Part shown: piece by piece, positions 22,063 through 34,273 of the stretch | How positions within the stretch are numbered: position 1 is the stretch's first letter | How the letters are laid out: every line of letters begins with the position of its first letter | DNA from: Hofstenia miamia | Taxonomy: Eukaryota > Xenacoelomorpha > Acoela | Assembly: GCA_004352715.1 (NCBI GenBank) | Contig: SCFE01000114.1 | Span: 528,263-592,262 of the forward strand | Direction: 5' to 3' | Length of the DNA: 64,000 nucleotides | Position numbers and translations under genes: made by a program | Notes under the pieces: model-generated | What the model was told of the DNA's origin: nothing | Database searches by the model: none | Seen by the model: only the letters and a program-made list of their open reading frames with translations

Positions 22063-22155
22063 GTTTTAGTATTTTTAATGATACAAATTTGTTTAGTATT
22101 TTTAATGATACAAATTTGTTTAGTATTTTTTCATGATACAAATTTGTTTAGGATT
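22063..22155. repeat. Three tandem 30-bp units in the 3' flank of copy 1
   Basis: The unit TTTAGTATTTTTAATGATAC plus AAATTTG is repeated three times, the third with a small change. Copy 2 has little more than one unit at 62128-62165, so this expanded after the gene duplication. Confidence 0.8.
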
Positions 22156-22540
22156 TGTAAATTAACTTAGATTATCTCATATTAGAGAATCTCGTCTAAG
22201 CTTAAGTTTATACAATACATCAATTATTGAACTTCAAACTTCTGTCTTGCCTATTAAAATTTTGCTTTCAACAAATTATTAAGAATAGTGCAATTTTAAA
22301 TGAAAAAAATCTACAAATCAAATATTAGCGAGTCAATATGACCGAATCGAAAGCCCTGGGTTAGCAAATTGCTTAAGTTAGTGCGATTTGCTTTAAGATA
22401 ATTAAATATTCGAGTAACAATTTCAGTATAAAAACTGACATTTAAATACAATATTCATTAATAAAAACAATTGTTGGTTGACTGCGAACAAACAAAAGCT
22501 TCGGTTCTTCGCTCACTAATAAATTTAAGAAATAAATCAT

Positions 22541-22769
22541 TTAGTTTTTTTAATAATAACACTAAACTCATGCAAACGTGTATTCAATAGATTTCATAAC
22601 GATTGATTCAATAATTTTCAGGGAATGATTGGTACGATGATGTATCACTTATGGCAAATTTAAATTTGATTATATTGTTATGGAAACCTAATTGGATTTC
22701 TGTAGTTATCTCTTGTTTATCGTTAGTGGTGGTAATATAACCACTATAGAAATTTTTTAAGGTTATATA
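22541..22769. other. Non-coding DNA, nothing recognised
   Basis: AT-rich flank between the duplicated block and the Tc1-type element. Confidence 0.45.
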
Positions 22770-22771
22770 TA

Positions 22772-23318
22772 CAGCCTTGTGCATAATAGTTTGGACTAAA
22801 TTTTTTCACATTAACGTTGTTCTTTTCCTTGTTCTTGTACTTTGAAAGTGTGAATGCTTAATTTCAGAATGTACCTGTTAGCATTTAGGTCTAAGTTTAA
22901 CATTTCTGACATTGGCTAAGTACTTATATCATTCTTCCCCTCAAAATACGTGGCAATTTCCGTCGAAAGACAAAAATTATAGTTTTAAAATTCCTGGAAA
23001 AATTATACAGAAAAAAATTTGTGAATTTTTTCAATTATCAAAGCAACCAGTATTTTAAATTACTTCACATTTTAAAAGAACCGGTCAAATTGGGCCATTA
23101 GCGAAACATGGCGCCTTTCTAAACGAAAGGGGCGTTCCCTAGCAAGTTTAGCCCGTCTTTCCAGACTTTGCCCGTGTTTGACGTTGAAGCAGTTGAAAGT
23201 AGATTGAATAGATTTTGTGCATGAATCCACGATTCACCGAACTTTAAGCAAATATGGGCTATATGGTCGCTTAAAATTTGAATTATTCAATTAGTCCAAA
23301 CAATTATGCAAAAGGCTG
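22772..23318 (+). mobile_element. Internally deleted Tc1-type transposon, 547 bp
   Basis: The left terminus is CAGCCTTGTGCATAATAGTT. The right terminus read inwards is CAGCCTTTTGCATAATTGTT. Both are preceded by TA, and the inverted repeats extend about 28 bp to TTGGACTAA. Inside, about 23040-23115 encodes FKRTGQIGPLAKHG, the helix-turn-helix part of a Tc1 transposase. The catalytic region is missing, so the element is non-autonomous. Confidence 0.85.
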
Positions 23319-23323
23319 TATAT

Positions 23324-23364
<41 letters not shown>

Positions 23365-23535
23365 ATATACAGCCTTTTGCATAATATATATATATATACA
23401 TAGATACATGAATTATTCAATTAGTCCAAATATATATACACAAAGATATATATACAAATATATATATATATATATATATATATTAATATATATTATATAA
23501 TTATATATATTATATATACATATATTTACATATAT
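23319..23535. repeat. (TA)n-rich tract with a second, collapsed Tc1 end pair
   Basis: TA-rich microsatellite DNA encloses TATACAGCCTTTTGCATAAT (23365-23384) and AATTATTCAATTAGTCCAAA (23411-23430). These are the left and right termini of the preceding Tc1 element separated by only about 25 bp of TA-rich filler. The open frame here coding for IYIYIY is microsatellite translation. Confidence 0.75.
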
Positions 23536-24590
23536 AATAAATCAATCAAATTATTACTTTTCAGAAAATTAGGATGTTTTATTTATAAGCATTTGAAATG
23601 GGGACTATTTTACCCATTGTGAGAAGTCGAATTTTATTGAGTGCATTTACTTGGTTTCCACAAATGTAGGCCATACCATTAATATTGTTACATTATCATA
23701 TCGTTATTAAAAATAAGTAAATAAATTATTGTGTAAACTGTTCCCTTCAGATCAATTTACTACATTTATGAAATCTCGAACCGTTTTAAAATTAATACAG
23801 AATGGATTAACATAGTTAACATAATTAACAAACTTTATTCTTATTGAAAATTACAAAAATGAAGTAAGATTATTTTACAAAAGAGCCAAAATTTAATTAA
23901 ATTCCTTTAACCAAATATTTAAGAAAGTGCAAACTTTGAATTCATGATAAGTATAAGAAACTTATGTTTAAAAAAGCAAATAGGTATGACAAAAGGTATA
24001 CTTCAATTGATGGAAAACAAATTGTAAGAAACGATTATTATTTTTTTCTAATTGGTGTTATCACAGAGATTAATTTAGAAATTCAATTGCTTAGCCTAAA
24101 TTATCCTATCGCTACCCATCGCAACACTAACATAATTTGCCACACTGCATTAAAAAACATTCAAATAGAATTATGCTGTTCAACTTTTAAATTTGTATTC
24201 TTGTTCTAGATTTGTTTTGTTACCAGCAATCTAACAGACAATTTTATCATCATCTAACTGATCCAATAATTTTTTTCCTAAAAATTAGGTCAACCCAACC
24301 CACTTGCAGCTCTGCATAACGTACATATATATATATATATGTATTAAAAACAATTTGCTGAATATTTAAGTGGCAAATGTAACTCCTATTAATAAAAAGG
24401 TGCCCCTGAATAGCCTTAAATTGTAAACCAAATTGCAAGGTATTTAGACGTTCAATCGTTAATAAAATTAGTGTATTTAAATAATATTACAATTTTCACT
24501 TGTCATTCAATTTCATAACTATATATCAACTAATGCTGTTTTATTGTGTAAGCATCAACAAAAGCAAGCATACAGCGAGTGCTTGTTTAG
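23536..24590. other. Non-coding DNA, nothing recognised
   Basis: Short frames at 23964-24209 and 24250-24438 have no motifs. A short (TA)n tract lies at about 24323-24340. Confidence 0.45.
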
Positions 24591-24650
24591 ATCTGGGGTG
24601 GCAACTGGTGACACGTGAGCCACAATCCGACCCGTAAAACAATTCTGATG
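24591..24650. mobile_element. Possible hAT-like element end
   Basis: GGGGTGGCAACTGGTGACAC followed by GTGAGCCACAATCCGACCCG is GC-rich against its surroundings. It resembles the ends of dispersed hAT-like elements that read GGGGTGGCAAC-TG. I could not find the partner end. Confidence 0.35.
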
Positions 24651-25229
24651 GCCATTGGAAACTTTTAAAAACATTTGTGCTTAGGCAAATTTTATGTTAA
24701 TTTTGAGAGTATCTATTATCTTTTTTCAAAAGTCATACCAATAAAGAAACCTAATTATAGGTTTCATTTAAATTTTTTAATGTATAATTCCACGAAAATA
24801 TGGCAATTGGTATGAAAATACCAATTAACCCAATATATAGTACAGGTTATATGCCATACACCATTCGAAAGCTAGAATTGCTAAGAAATCAAATTTTTAA
24901 TTTGTACCGACTTGTATTTTATTAGTTCTTCTTTATAACAATTTGTTGATACAGGAAATGAAAAATACCGAAATCTATAGTTATACTGAAATAATTAATT
25001 AAATGTAAATTGTAACAGTACACTTGATCCAATTAAGAATTTTCTTTCATGTGATATGAAGGCAGTATTGTCTTCTGTAATACTCCACTTTTTGAGAAAT
25101 TTAGTTACATTGCCTAGCCCTGAGGATGAAGGAAATTCCTGTTTTGTAAAGCCTGCAACGTCCGACACCATATTTTCAATATTTTAATTTACATTTTTTT
25201 CAAAAATTTCAGCTGCCACATAATTTGTT
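24651..25229. other. Non-coding DNA, nothing recognised
   Basis: AT-rich, without long open frames. Confidence 0.4.
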
Positions 25230-26100
25230 TTGCAAAACCATGCGCAGTGGTTGTCTGTCCTAAAACAAGTACAAATTATCTGTTATATTTTTTTAATTTG
25301 TGGTTGTAACGTCCGACATTTTTTGGAGTTGGACTTTACAAGCGCTATTCAGATTTCTTTTATTTTAACTCTATTAGGCACTTATTGCTTATTACATATA
25401 TTCTACTTACTGTTTCTTTAAATTTAACATTTATTAATTCTTTTGGTTTCCTAACTCGCTATGCAAAACAACTTGGAAAAGTCCAAATGGAACGTCTGGG
25501 GATATTAAATATTGGTGATTCTACGGATTTTAGAATACGTGAAGTTTTAAGAAAAAGAATTTACGGGCAGAATTTAAAAGATAAAGCTCGAAAAGGCTTT
25601 AGAGGTATTGAAAAATGAATGCGAGGGCACTCAAAAAGAGCTTGGATTATATAATAAAAGGCGTGGTAGATTAACTAAATCATATGTTTCAGATATTGAA
25701 GAGCTACTTCACGAGTTACTTAAATTCTTAAACAAATCTCCCTGCAAAGATCTGGTGTTGTGAGAAATGTAGGCAGTGCGTTTGTACATGTTCTAGTAGT
25801 AGAACTTTTCTTGTTAGAAACTCTGTTGATGAAAATTTGGCTAAAGAAAGCACATTCATAAAGGCATTATGTTTATATGATGCGATTAGCGTATTTTTAA
25901 ATGGATTTCACGCCAAAATCATCTTGTGTTCTAAAGGCAGCAAACATAATATGCAGAAACGTATTTTGATTTATTCCATTACAGAGGTATATGCGCAGGA
26001 TTAATATGAGTGCGATAATAATCCTCTTGGGCAGATGCATACCAGCAAATGTGTTAGTGTTTAAAAATATGCCTTATTTTTTTTTCTTTGTAAAAGTCTG
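25230..26100 (+). pseudogene. Unrecognised coding-like relic
   Basis: Several protein-like stretches appear in shifting + frames: RYAKQLGKVQMERLGILNIG and LRKRIYGQNLKDKARKGFRG (about 25460-25615), then LTKSYVSDIEELLHELLKFL (about 25670-25730), CRQCVCTCSSSRTFLVRNSV (about 25770-25830), and KESTFIKALCLYDAISVFLN (about 25850-25910). Stops and shifts separate them. Their mixed, non-repetitive composition suggests an old gene or transposon protein. I do not recognise the family. Confidence 0.35.
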
Positions 26101-26151
26101 AGAATTTTTGCCTTAAGCTTAACAAATAATGCAATGCCAATATTGCTTTCT

Positions 26152-26611
26152 AATCAGAAGTTAATTATAAAAAATGGATTTTTTTTGGATATTTCACACT
26201 TTCACTATGATTATAGATGTGTTGTATATGAGATATCTCAAATAAAGTGTTCTTCACTAGCTGATATAAAAATTAATTTTAGAATTTTTACTTAGTCTTA
26301 ATTGAAACGCCCGAGCACCCAATACCACGTTATGTGACTAAAATTGTCTGGATAAAAATGGTTTCTGTTGAAAAAAATACGAATCAGAAGTTAATTATAA
26401 AAAATGGAATTTTTTTGGATATTTCACACTTTCACTATGATTATAGATGTGTTGTATATGAGATATCTCAAATAAAGTGTTCTTCACTAGCTGATATAAA
26501 AATTAATTTTAGAATTTTTACTTAGTCTTAATTGAAACGCCCGAGCACCCAATACCACGTTATGTGACTAAAATTGTCTGGATATAAACGGTTGCTGTTG
26601 AAAAAAATATT
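26152..26611 (+). repeat. Tandem duplication of a 230-bp unit
   Basis: The unit starting AATCAGAAGTTAATTATAAA at 26152 is repeated at 26382, with only a few changes. The second copy lies in an open frame (26270-26525) reading IETPEHPIPRYVTKIVWI, then FLDISHFHYDYRCVVYEI. Since 230 is not a multiple of three, the duplication breaks whatever frame existed. It probably belongs to the same relic as 25230-26100. Confidence 0.9.
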
Positions 26612-27469
26612 GAGATCTATTCCCAATACATAGTTGTGAACCCAAAGTAACGTACGCCTACTAGTTTTGATCAAAATATGACAGCATTTCTAAACAATAT
26701 TCATTTTGTGTGCCCCTTTACGTTACTCCTACACCAAGTGTTAGTTTCCAATATACCAAGAGTTGGAGAAATATTGACATTGGCAGTATAGAGAGTAAGG
26801 AAAAGGCCTTCATTTAAAAAAAATGATGTGTTCCTAATAAACACAAAAGGAATTGCTAATTTACGTTTCAGAATATTGCTAAAACTCTAATGTTCGACCC
26901 TATGGAACTGACTATAAATTTTTAAAGAGGTTGCCTGCGATGGCCGGAAAAAAATTTGTATAACGAGGTATTTAAAGGCTTTCTAATAAGATGATCTAGA
27001 TATTAGATTTCTAGTGTGTTAATGGGAAGTCAGTTCTGTGAAGTATTTATTTCACATATTATTTGTGTGTAATACAGTAAATTCATTCTCTTTTTTCATA
27101 GCTGGACAAGATAAGTTTGTAGGTCGAGATAGTCTTTATTCTTCCATATTGCGCTATTGATGCAATGTTGAATTTGATTGCTTATATGCAAAAAAAGAAT
27201 AATATCGCACCTTTAAAAACCAAGTGTTTGTTAAGATGAGATAAAACATTAGAAAACGATCTTTCAAAAACAAATCTATAGTTCCTTAGCAGTTTTTTCG
27301 ATTTGATATTTTACTGTTGTGCACAAATGGTCAATATTATTATGTAATACAAGTGAAAAGTCTCCACATAGGATTATGAGTAAAATTATTCCATAATACT
27401 TGTTACAATATATTTGAATATTGAATTGTATCCAAAATGTTAAGTGATTTCAAAGCAGTAAATGGAAGT
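26612..27469. other. Non-coding DNA, nothing recognised
   Basis: No gene or repeat structure supported. Confidence 0.4.
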
Positions 27470-27545
27470 TACAATAAATAAGCAAATAAATAAACAAATA
27501 AATAAACAAATAAATAAACAAATAAATAAACAAATAAATAAACAA
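27470..27545. repeat. Microsatellite (AAATAAATAAAC)n
   Basis: Six or so units of a 12-bp repeat, AAATAAATAAAC, with slight variation at the left. Confidence 0.9.
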
Positions 27546-27699
27546 GATCGTTATTATGAAATCGATAACAAAACGATCGATTATGATATAAAGTTAACAA
27601 AATTACACTAAGAATCAAAAAGAAACCAGCTTATCAGAACATTTTATAAGTTAAAATCCTTGTATGAGGTAATTGATATTTGCTCTTCTCCTGCATTTC

Positions 27700-28290
27700 C
27701 GCGTGTTTTCTCCGGGAGTAGAGTATGGAGTATACTTCCTGGATTTTAAAATCTTAGATAGTGCTCTGCTTCTGTCTTCAGTTATATCCATCAGCACGTA
27801 AGCTTCTTTTGTGAAATCCCATCGGCAGGTAGCAGTCGGTTTAGTCAGTTAATCTTGGTTGATAGATTAGCGTGAACTAGGGCACTGTACAGGATGCGGA
27901 TTCTTATTCATACATCGAACAAAATCTGTAGACATTCTTTTCCAATATTGCAACATTTTAATTGCCATAAGAAGTAAACCTTCTTCGAACATTCTTTCCA
28001 AGGCTGTTTGATATGAACAAGAGGTTTAACATCACCTTGCAGATAGCATCCAAAAATTACTAAGATTCAGATATGTTGTTTTTCGAACACCATTCCTGAC
28101 TATTGACGATTACTTCTTTAGAGTTGTTTCTATCCATTATCGGTACGAAAAGAGTTCCGACATCAGCATACTTGACTAGGTAATTTTTTCATCAATTGCG
28201 AGAGATCATTGATTAATAGAGAAAATAATATGTTTCCTAGAAACAATAAAACCTCATGTAATGCACACTAGAGACAATAGAAATTCCATA
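27700..28290 (-). mobile_element. Non-LTR retrotransposon relic, RT palm region
   Basis: On the minus strand the frame passes VKYADVGTLFV (a damaged YADD box, about 28150-28190) and VNSQEWCSKNNI (about 28080-28120), then decayed post-RT sequence to about 27.7 kb. The order matches CR1/Jockey-like reverse transcriptases. Multiple stops are present. Confidence 0.6.
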
Positions 28291-28997
28291 GTGACTTGGA
28301 AGTTATTGCCAATTTTTAAATTGTGAATTGAATCTAAACATAAAACTAGACTTAGTATTTCTGACATTTGCAAAAATTACATTGTATAATGAATTTGAAT
28401 ATACTCCATTTGCAATGATTGCAGTTACAGCAAATATAAAAAAATGGAACTACCTACCAAGGACAATGCACAAAAATTAAATATAAATGCTTTTAAAGAA
28501 TAACCTAGAATTGAAAGAAAAATAATTTATTTTTAACAGGTCTTTCAAATTTTACAATCTAGATTATTCAAGTGATAGAAATTTATAGGCCATAAACCAA
28601 GTGCGAAATATTTTGTTTGTATTGTTCTTGTACAGTTTATTCATGTTTTCAGATTTGCTATCAGTATCATTAACATTAAAAACCCATGCATTTTTTACAA
28701 ACTGTTATAGTTTCATGAAAAATTCATTAGACATTCATAACTCACTAAATAGTAAAAATATCTCAAATATGAAACAAATTTTGAATTAGAGTCATGACCC
28801 CGCGACAGGCAACTATTTCAGACTTTGTGTACAGCTTGTTTGAACGGGAAGTTAGTTATTGCAGCAATTGGCTTGGAGTTACCTTAATATCTAAACTCTA
28901 GCTATGAGAAGAATTGCAAAGTTTTTACAAAATTTGCATTTTCCTTTGGGATATAGTTTTTATTTTCATCCACATCAAACACAGTAATAATTTTTAT
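28291..28997. other. Non-coding DNA, nothing recognised
   Basis: One 62-codon frame at 28601-28789 has no motif. Otherwise AT-rich DNA. Confidence 0.4.
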
Positions 28998-29261
28998 CAC
29001 TCATTTTCACCATAAAAGGAAAACCAGCTTTCCCATGATGTACTAAATCTTAGGATTCCCAAATTTACCTACAAGCTTCAACCCTAATTGTCTAAGTTCT
29101 CACGCAATATTCTCCTAGCCTATTATTAAATTTGAAAATCTTGAGACACTAAAACAACTATTGCTGCACGTGTCCGAACATAACACTCAAGTGGCTAAAA
29201 CTATGCAATATTTTTTTATTACCTCCGCATTCCTTTCTGTTATATGCCATTTATAGGACTA
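28998..29261. repeat. 264-bp direct duplication, left copy
   Basis: Identical to 29283-29546 except for two substitutions near the start, and separated from it only by a 21-N gap. Most simply these are two contig ends or haplotypes that were not merged. Confidence 0.95.
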
Positions 29262-29282
29262 NNNNNNNNNNNNNNNNNNNNN
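29262..29282. other. Sequence gap (21 N)
   Basis: Short run of N exactly between the two 264-bp copies. Confidence 0.99.
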
Positions 29283-29546
29283 CACCCATTTTCACCATAA
29301 AAGGAAAACCAGCTTTCCCATCATGTACTAAATCTTAGGATTCCCAAATTTACCTACAAGCTTCAACCCTAATTGTCTAAGTTCTCACGCAATATTCTCC
29401 TAGCCTATTATTAAATTTGAAAATCTTGAGACACTAAAACAACTATTGCTGCACGTGTCCGAACATAACACTCAAGTGGCTAAAACTATGCAATATTTTT
29501 TTATTACCTCCGCATTCCTTTCTGTTATATGCCATTTATAGGACTA
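29283..29546. repeat. 264-bp direct duplication, right copy
   Basis: Right copy of the duplication described at 28998-29261. Confidence 0.95.
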
Positions 29547-31491
29547 AGTAATAACTAAATTTTAAATTTGCATCAGGCTTAATATAAATGCTACAAGCAA
29601 GGATTTGTAAGAGTAACGCGAATTCTCTTTGTATCTAAGTAGAGAAGTCATTTGAGAGCTCAACTGAAACGCCTATAATTTATTAAAAGTAATCATTTTT
29701 TAGAAACCCGGCATTTTTGCTTAGCTATCTGTTGCTTCAGTCAGAAGTAAATGACACATCATCACTTTTCAGCATAAACACGGTTGTTTTTAAGAATGAT
29801 TCTCGTGCATAGGTACGATGAAAAGCAATTTATGTGTTCAATGTTTATTAAAATATACTGTTAATCTAGTTGTATTAATTTGTTTATGTTGTTCAAATCC
29901 ATAATCAACAAGTTTCCAGACTTTATTGGAACCGCCACAACGATATCCTATATACAGTACCAATTATATCAAAGTCTCACTCCTACAGCAACTTTACATT
30001 TACAGAATATTCTTAAGCGGCCAAATAATCTCAATTGACAGCTCTTTCAAAATAAGAATTAAAGGCCGACTAGTTTAAACCAAACTTTCATACTGTTGGA
30101 ATAAATAATCGATATAATCATCCATAAAGCTTAAATTAGCATGCCAGAATGCTATAGCACCTTAAAAATTGAGTAATTTACTGCAACTACCAATTATGCA
30201 GATTTCCGGCTAATTGCAGAAATTGTTCATACTCTAATTTGAAATGAGTCTAGTCAATGGAACTGGTGCCGCACCATTGTTTAATAATAATCATAATTGA
30301 GGATGCTCTTACTGTCATAACAAAAAACATCAGTGGGAACAAGAGCTACTAAAAATCCTGAACAAATCTACTGATTGGTTGATTTATATGTCAATGCGTT
30401 GTCGAAAGAAAGTGTTTTTATGCCGATTTTGTTAAATGCAGTAGCGGAGTAATTTTATCTTTTGATGAAAATCAATGTTTAATTAATAAGTATAATTTAA
30501 AAACACTGTCTCAGAATAATGGTAAAATATGACAAAGCTACTTGAAAAATATCAAGTTAAATAATAGTGGTAGTTTAAATTATTATTTCATTTTTTTAAG
30601 CATCTTCTCTTACAATATGCACAATATAGTCAATAGGCAAGGGCTTTAAACTGCAAGTTGGAAGGCATGCTTATGGACTTGCGAATTCCATCACAATTTG
30701 TAGGTTAGTTCGTGGTCAATTATGTTTCTGCTTTTAGTCAGTGGATCTTCACCAGTTAGTCATTCATAATTTTAATCAGTATGCTATTTTTTAAGTTAAT
30801 TTTCAATATACTTAAAGTTCTATGTACAAAAATTAGAAGAAATAATCACGTTTAAGCTGCAAAACTAATTGTTTTGCAAACCATTAATTTTTCTCCTTTT
30901 TATATTATAAAGCTAAAAATTGAAGGGATATTTTAAACTAATGCGAAATTAAAGAGATGTTCTTAACTGAAGATAGTTGACATAAATATTTCTGTCACAC
31001 CTGTTCTTCCCAAAATGTAAAAAAGCATAAATATTCTTAACTTATTTCAAACAGAAAACTATTTTGTTGGCCAATTCAAGAGAACACGTGTTTTGAATCG
31101 CTGTCAAAATTCGCAAAGATGGAGAAATAAAGTTATCCTTCACTTAACAACACTTCCCAGTTTAACCACAAAACCTTGTTCCTAACACTGTTGGATAGTT
31201 GCTATACTGTACAGGAGTTGGCATGGTTTTAAGTTCTACTCCAGTTCCATAGTAATCAAATAAATTGAGGCGATGCATGAGATTTAGCCTATTTGTGAAT
31301 AAATTTTATTTGAAATTTAAGTCATTATCTTACTTCAGTACGCTGTGCGAAATTTCAATTTCCTGATAAAACTAAGTATTTCCACATTTCTGAAATGACT
31401 AGATATTTTACGTCATAATCCGTAATAAAAAAGGATCGAACATTCCTACTAACCATTTTGTATCAATGAAATATGTTTTCTATGAACTGCA

Positions 31492-31493
<2 letters not shown>
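29547..31493. other. Non-coding DNA, nothing recognised
   Basis: About 1.9 kb without open frames, splice-like structures or repeat ends that I can support. Confidence 0.45.

Positions 31494-31534
<41 letters not shown>
31494..31534. repeat. (TA)n microsatellite
   Basis: About 20 uninterrupted TA units. Confidence 0.97.
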
Positions 31535-31542
<8 letters not shown>

Positions 31543-31684
31543 AAAAATTGTGTGAGATGCTGCTTAGAAGCACAGGATCACATACTATGCCGTCTGTATG
31601 GACTGCCAAAAATCTATAAAGATCGTGAATATTTACAAATGAGCCAAATTTATCTACAACGAACTTTCAAAATTTAAATTGTAT

Positions 31685-32150
31685 AAAGTAGGTCCATTAC
31701 TATTTAAGTTATATGTAAACAATACTCTTTCGATCACTTGTTCTATCCCATTTCTTGTACTCATCTTGTTTATTACGAACTTAAAGAAAGAAGCAAAACC
31801 GAAATTAGAGAAAGTATTTAACTAGGGAATAAACATAATTAGTAACAAAAATAAAGAAATAATGTGTAAATACCATCTAAGATCATTAGAAGCTTTTCGA
31901 AATATTAGATGTTTATCGATATTTTAGAAGAGAAAATCGAATATGTCTTATCATTTAAATCAAAGAACAATTACATTTGATACAACTAAGTATAATAGAA
32001 AAGTAATGAAGAACGGATTCCTAAATTATTCAATATCGCTATGGAACAAACTGGATTACAGCACATGAATTGAAAAAAATTATTCAATATTTAAGAAGAT
32101 GAAAAAAATGATTACAGGAATAATATCAATTATCTAACTAAGTATAGAAT
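31685..32150 (+). mobile_element. Non-LTR retrotransposon relic, RT end
   Basis: GPLLFKLYVNN (about 31692-31725) matches the GPLLFxIYxND part of CR1/Jockey-like reverse transcriptases. Then RTITFDTTKYNRKVMKNGFL and SLWNKL (about 31965-32055) match the element's extreme C-terminus, so most of the palm and thumb is deleted or decayed. Confidence 0.6.
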
Positions 32151-32336
32151 ATGATGTACAACTTAAGAACAATAAGTATAAAATATTTATGAAATTATAT
32201 GTAACTAGTTTATAAATTTAACCAAGAAACAACCATTTACTGTGATAACTAAGCTCATATGAAGAAGGTTGCATTATTTATATTTTTAATAAGTTTGTAA
32301 ACTTAATAAATGTATTTGTACATGAGAATTTAAATA

Positions 32337-33948
32337 CAGGACTGTAAAAAAGTATTCGCCATCCATGATTTGTCATAAATATTTCTAAGAAATGGATGCC
32401 AAGAATGTCATAGTTATTTTTAATTAGATTTGGGATTGTAGAAAGAGGAATTCATCAATTTTGTGACATAATTATCACTGTTTAATTGAAATCTCAAGGA
32501 GAAATGCTACAATGCTTGTAGTTAGCTAATCTTTTCTTGGAAAAATTTATTCGGCCACTTCAGACCAAATCAGAGAATCTGTAAATAATTTATTGAGCTT
32601 TTTTTCAGTCTATTTATATTGAAAATGTCTAATACCAGTCTTTCTTCGATATATATGATGCCTGGTTACGTACCACTTGCCATCCGCGGGTTGATTATCT
32701 TCAACAATAGGAAGGGATTAGTCAAAGTAATATAGGCCGACTTGTAGAGTGACCTCGAAGTACTGTCGGGGATATAATCAAACGTTTCACTTCTGAAAAC
32801 ATCATTGCCCCAAGCCAAAGACCGGAAGAGCAAAGAATACCTCCAAAAACTCCCAATCAGCTCTTGTGTGCATTTCAAAGGGAAATTCCATTAACACTTC
32901 AGAAGAACTTCGCAGTGAATGGGTTGATGGTCACCTCGTAGAGCAAAAACTTTGCAAAACATCCTGAAGAAGTACTCAATTGGGACTTTTGTGGCATCCA
33001 GAAAGCCATTCTTAACCTCAAAGCAAAGATTACGCCGGGTGATGTGGGCCAATTTAATGAGAGACAATTCATCAGAACATTCGTCTAATTTATATTTTCA
33101 GATGAGTCAAGATTTGAACTATACTCATCGAAGAATGTTGATAAAGAGACCAACTGGGCAGAAGTTCAGATTCTTGCCTCAAATTACACGGGGACCATGA
33201 ATTATGGAGGTAAGTCTGTAATGGTAAGGGGTGCAATCCTGGCGTTTGGCGTGACTAGTCGCGTCACTTTCTCACTGCGTATTTTGCTTTGGATATCGTG
33301 TTTTGCATCTACGTTGATTTCCTTTGGACTCTCTCCCCTCGTTCTTTTCTCTTCACTGACGTCCCGCGTTTTGGTGAAGATCTCTCCCTCCCCGTTTCCT
33401 CTTCTTCTGAAGACTTCCCACTCCCACCTCTCTTCAATCCTGAAGACGTTCGCCCTCTCTTTTTTCACTCCACCCTTCAATCTCAGTAAGTGTCTTATAT
33501 TTACCTAACTTTTCCTTTTTATACAACTTACTTAATTGTTCACCTTGTTTACGAGTGTTACAATGACTACCTTTGCTCGCACTTTACACCCAGATCCTTC
33601 CCGACATAACCAAGTTACTAAGAATATTATTTCCGCTCCAGATAACAAAGTGATCAATATATCAGCAGGATGGTGCTTCATTTTATACCTCAAAAGAAAT
33701 GAAAAATTTTCTCCAAAATAATGGGGTTGCTATCCTTGCTGTCTGGCCTGGACAATCTCCAGATCTTAGCCTTATCGGAAATATGTGGAAAGAGGTCAAA
33801 TATCAAATTGGACAGCATACTATTCTCACTAAAGACGAGCTGTGAACCTCAATAAAGAAAGAATTTTAATGCAATTCCCAACAGCTTTATTGAAAGACTT
33901 TTTGCTTCAATCCCTGATCGCCTTGAAGCTGTTATTCACTCATACTTA
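32337..33948 (+). mobile_element. Tc1-type transposon relic, interrupted
   Basis: It begins with TA then CAGGACTGTAAAAAAGTATT, a Tc1-like terminus. The decayed transposase shows SQSNIGRLVE-PRSTVGDIIK (DNA-binding region, about 32715-32785), KQRLRRVMWANLMRDNSSEH (about 33020-33080), the first catalytic box FSDESRFELYSS (about 33098-33135), and GGKSVMVRGAI up to 33237. After a 410-bp foreign segment (33238-33647) it resumes with the second catalytic box QQDGASFYTSKEM and then WPGQSPDLSLIGNMW (about 33660-33810). It ends near 33948, where an L1/Tx1-like LINE begins. About 35 codons between GAI and QQDGA are missing. Confidence 0.85.
33238..33647 (+). repeat. 410-bp copy of the LINE 5' end inside the Tc1 relic
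   Basis: This segment is identical by eye to 33949-34358, the 5' UTR and first 28 codons of the adjacent LINE. It begins CCTGGCGTTTGGCGTGACTA, like the complete copy, and stops abruptly after CCAGATAACA. It therefore has the 5' end of the LINE but not the 3' end, the reverse of normal LINE truncation. Confidence 0.95.
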
Positions 33949-34273
33949 CCTGGCGTTTGGCGTGACTAGTCGCGTCACTTTCTCACTGCGTATTTTGCTT
34001 TGGATATCGTGTTTTGCATCTACGTTGATTTCCTTTGGACTCTCTCCCCTCGTTCTTTTCTCTTCACTGACGTCCCGCGTTTTGGTGAAGATCTCTCCCT
34101 CCCCGTTTCCTCTTCTTCTGAAGACTTCCCACTCCCACCTCTCTTCAATCCTGAAGACGTTCGCCCTCTCTTTTTTCACTCCACCCTTCAATCTCAGTAA
34201 GTGTCTTATATTTACCTAACTTTTCCTTTTTATACAACTTACTTAATTGTTCACCTTGTTTACGAGTGTTACA

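Larger units (their letters stand above)
20882..22540 (+). repeat. Segmental duplication, copy 1 (FoxQ2-like gene block)
   Basis: From AAATAGTGAATACCCATGTT to about 22540 this region aligns collinearly with 60972-62520. It covers upstream DNA, the promoter, the coding sequence and at least 600 bp of 3' flank. Copy 1 has a local expansion at 22063-22155. The two blocks are in the same orientation, 40.1 kb apart. Confidence 0.9.

Noticed and set aside
33202-33480. Minus-strand frames rich in E and R opposite the LINE 5' UTR
   Set aside because: Complement of a CT-rich UTR, present identically at 33946-34191. It is explained by composition.
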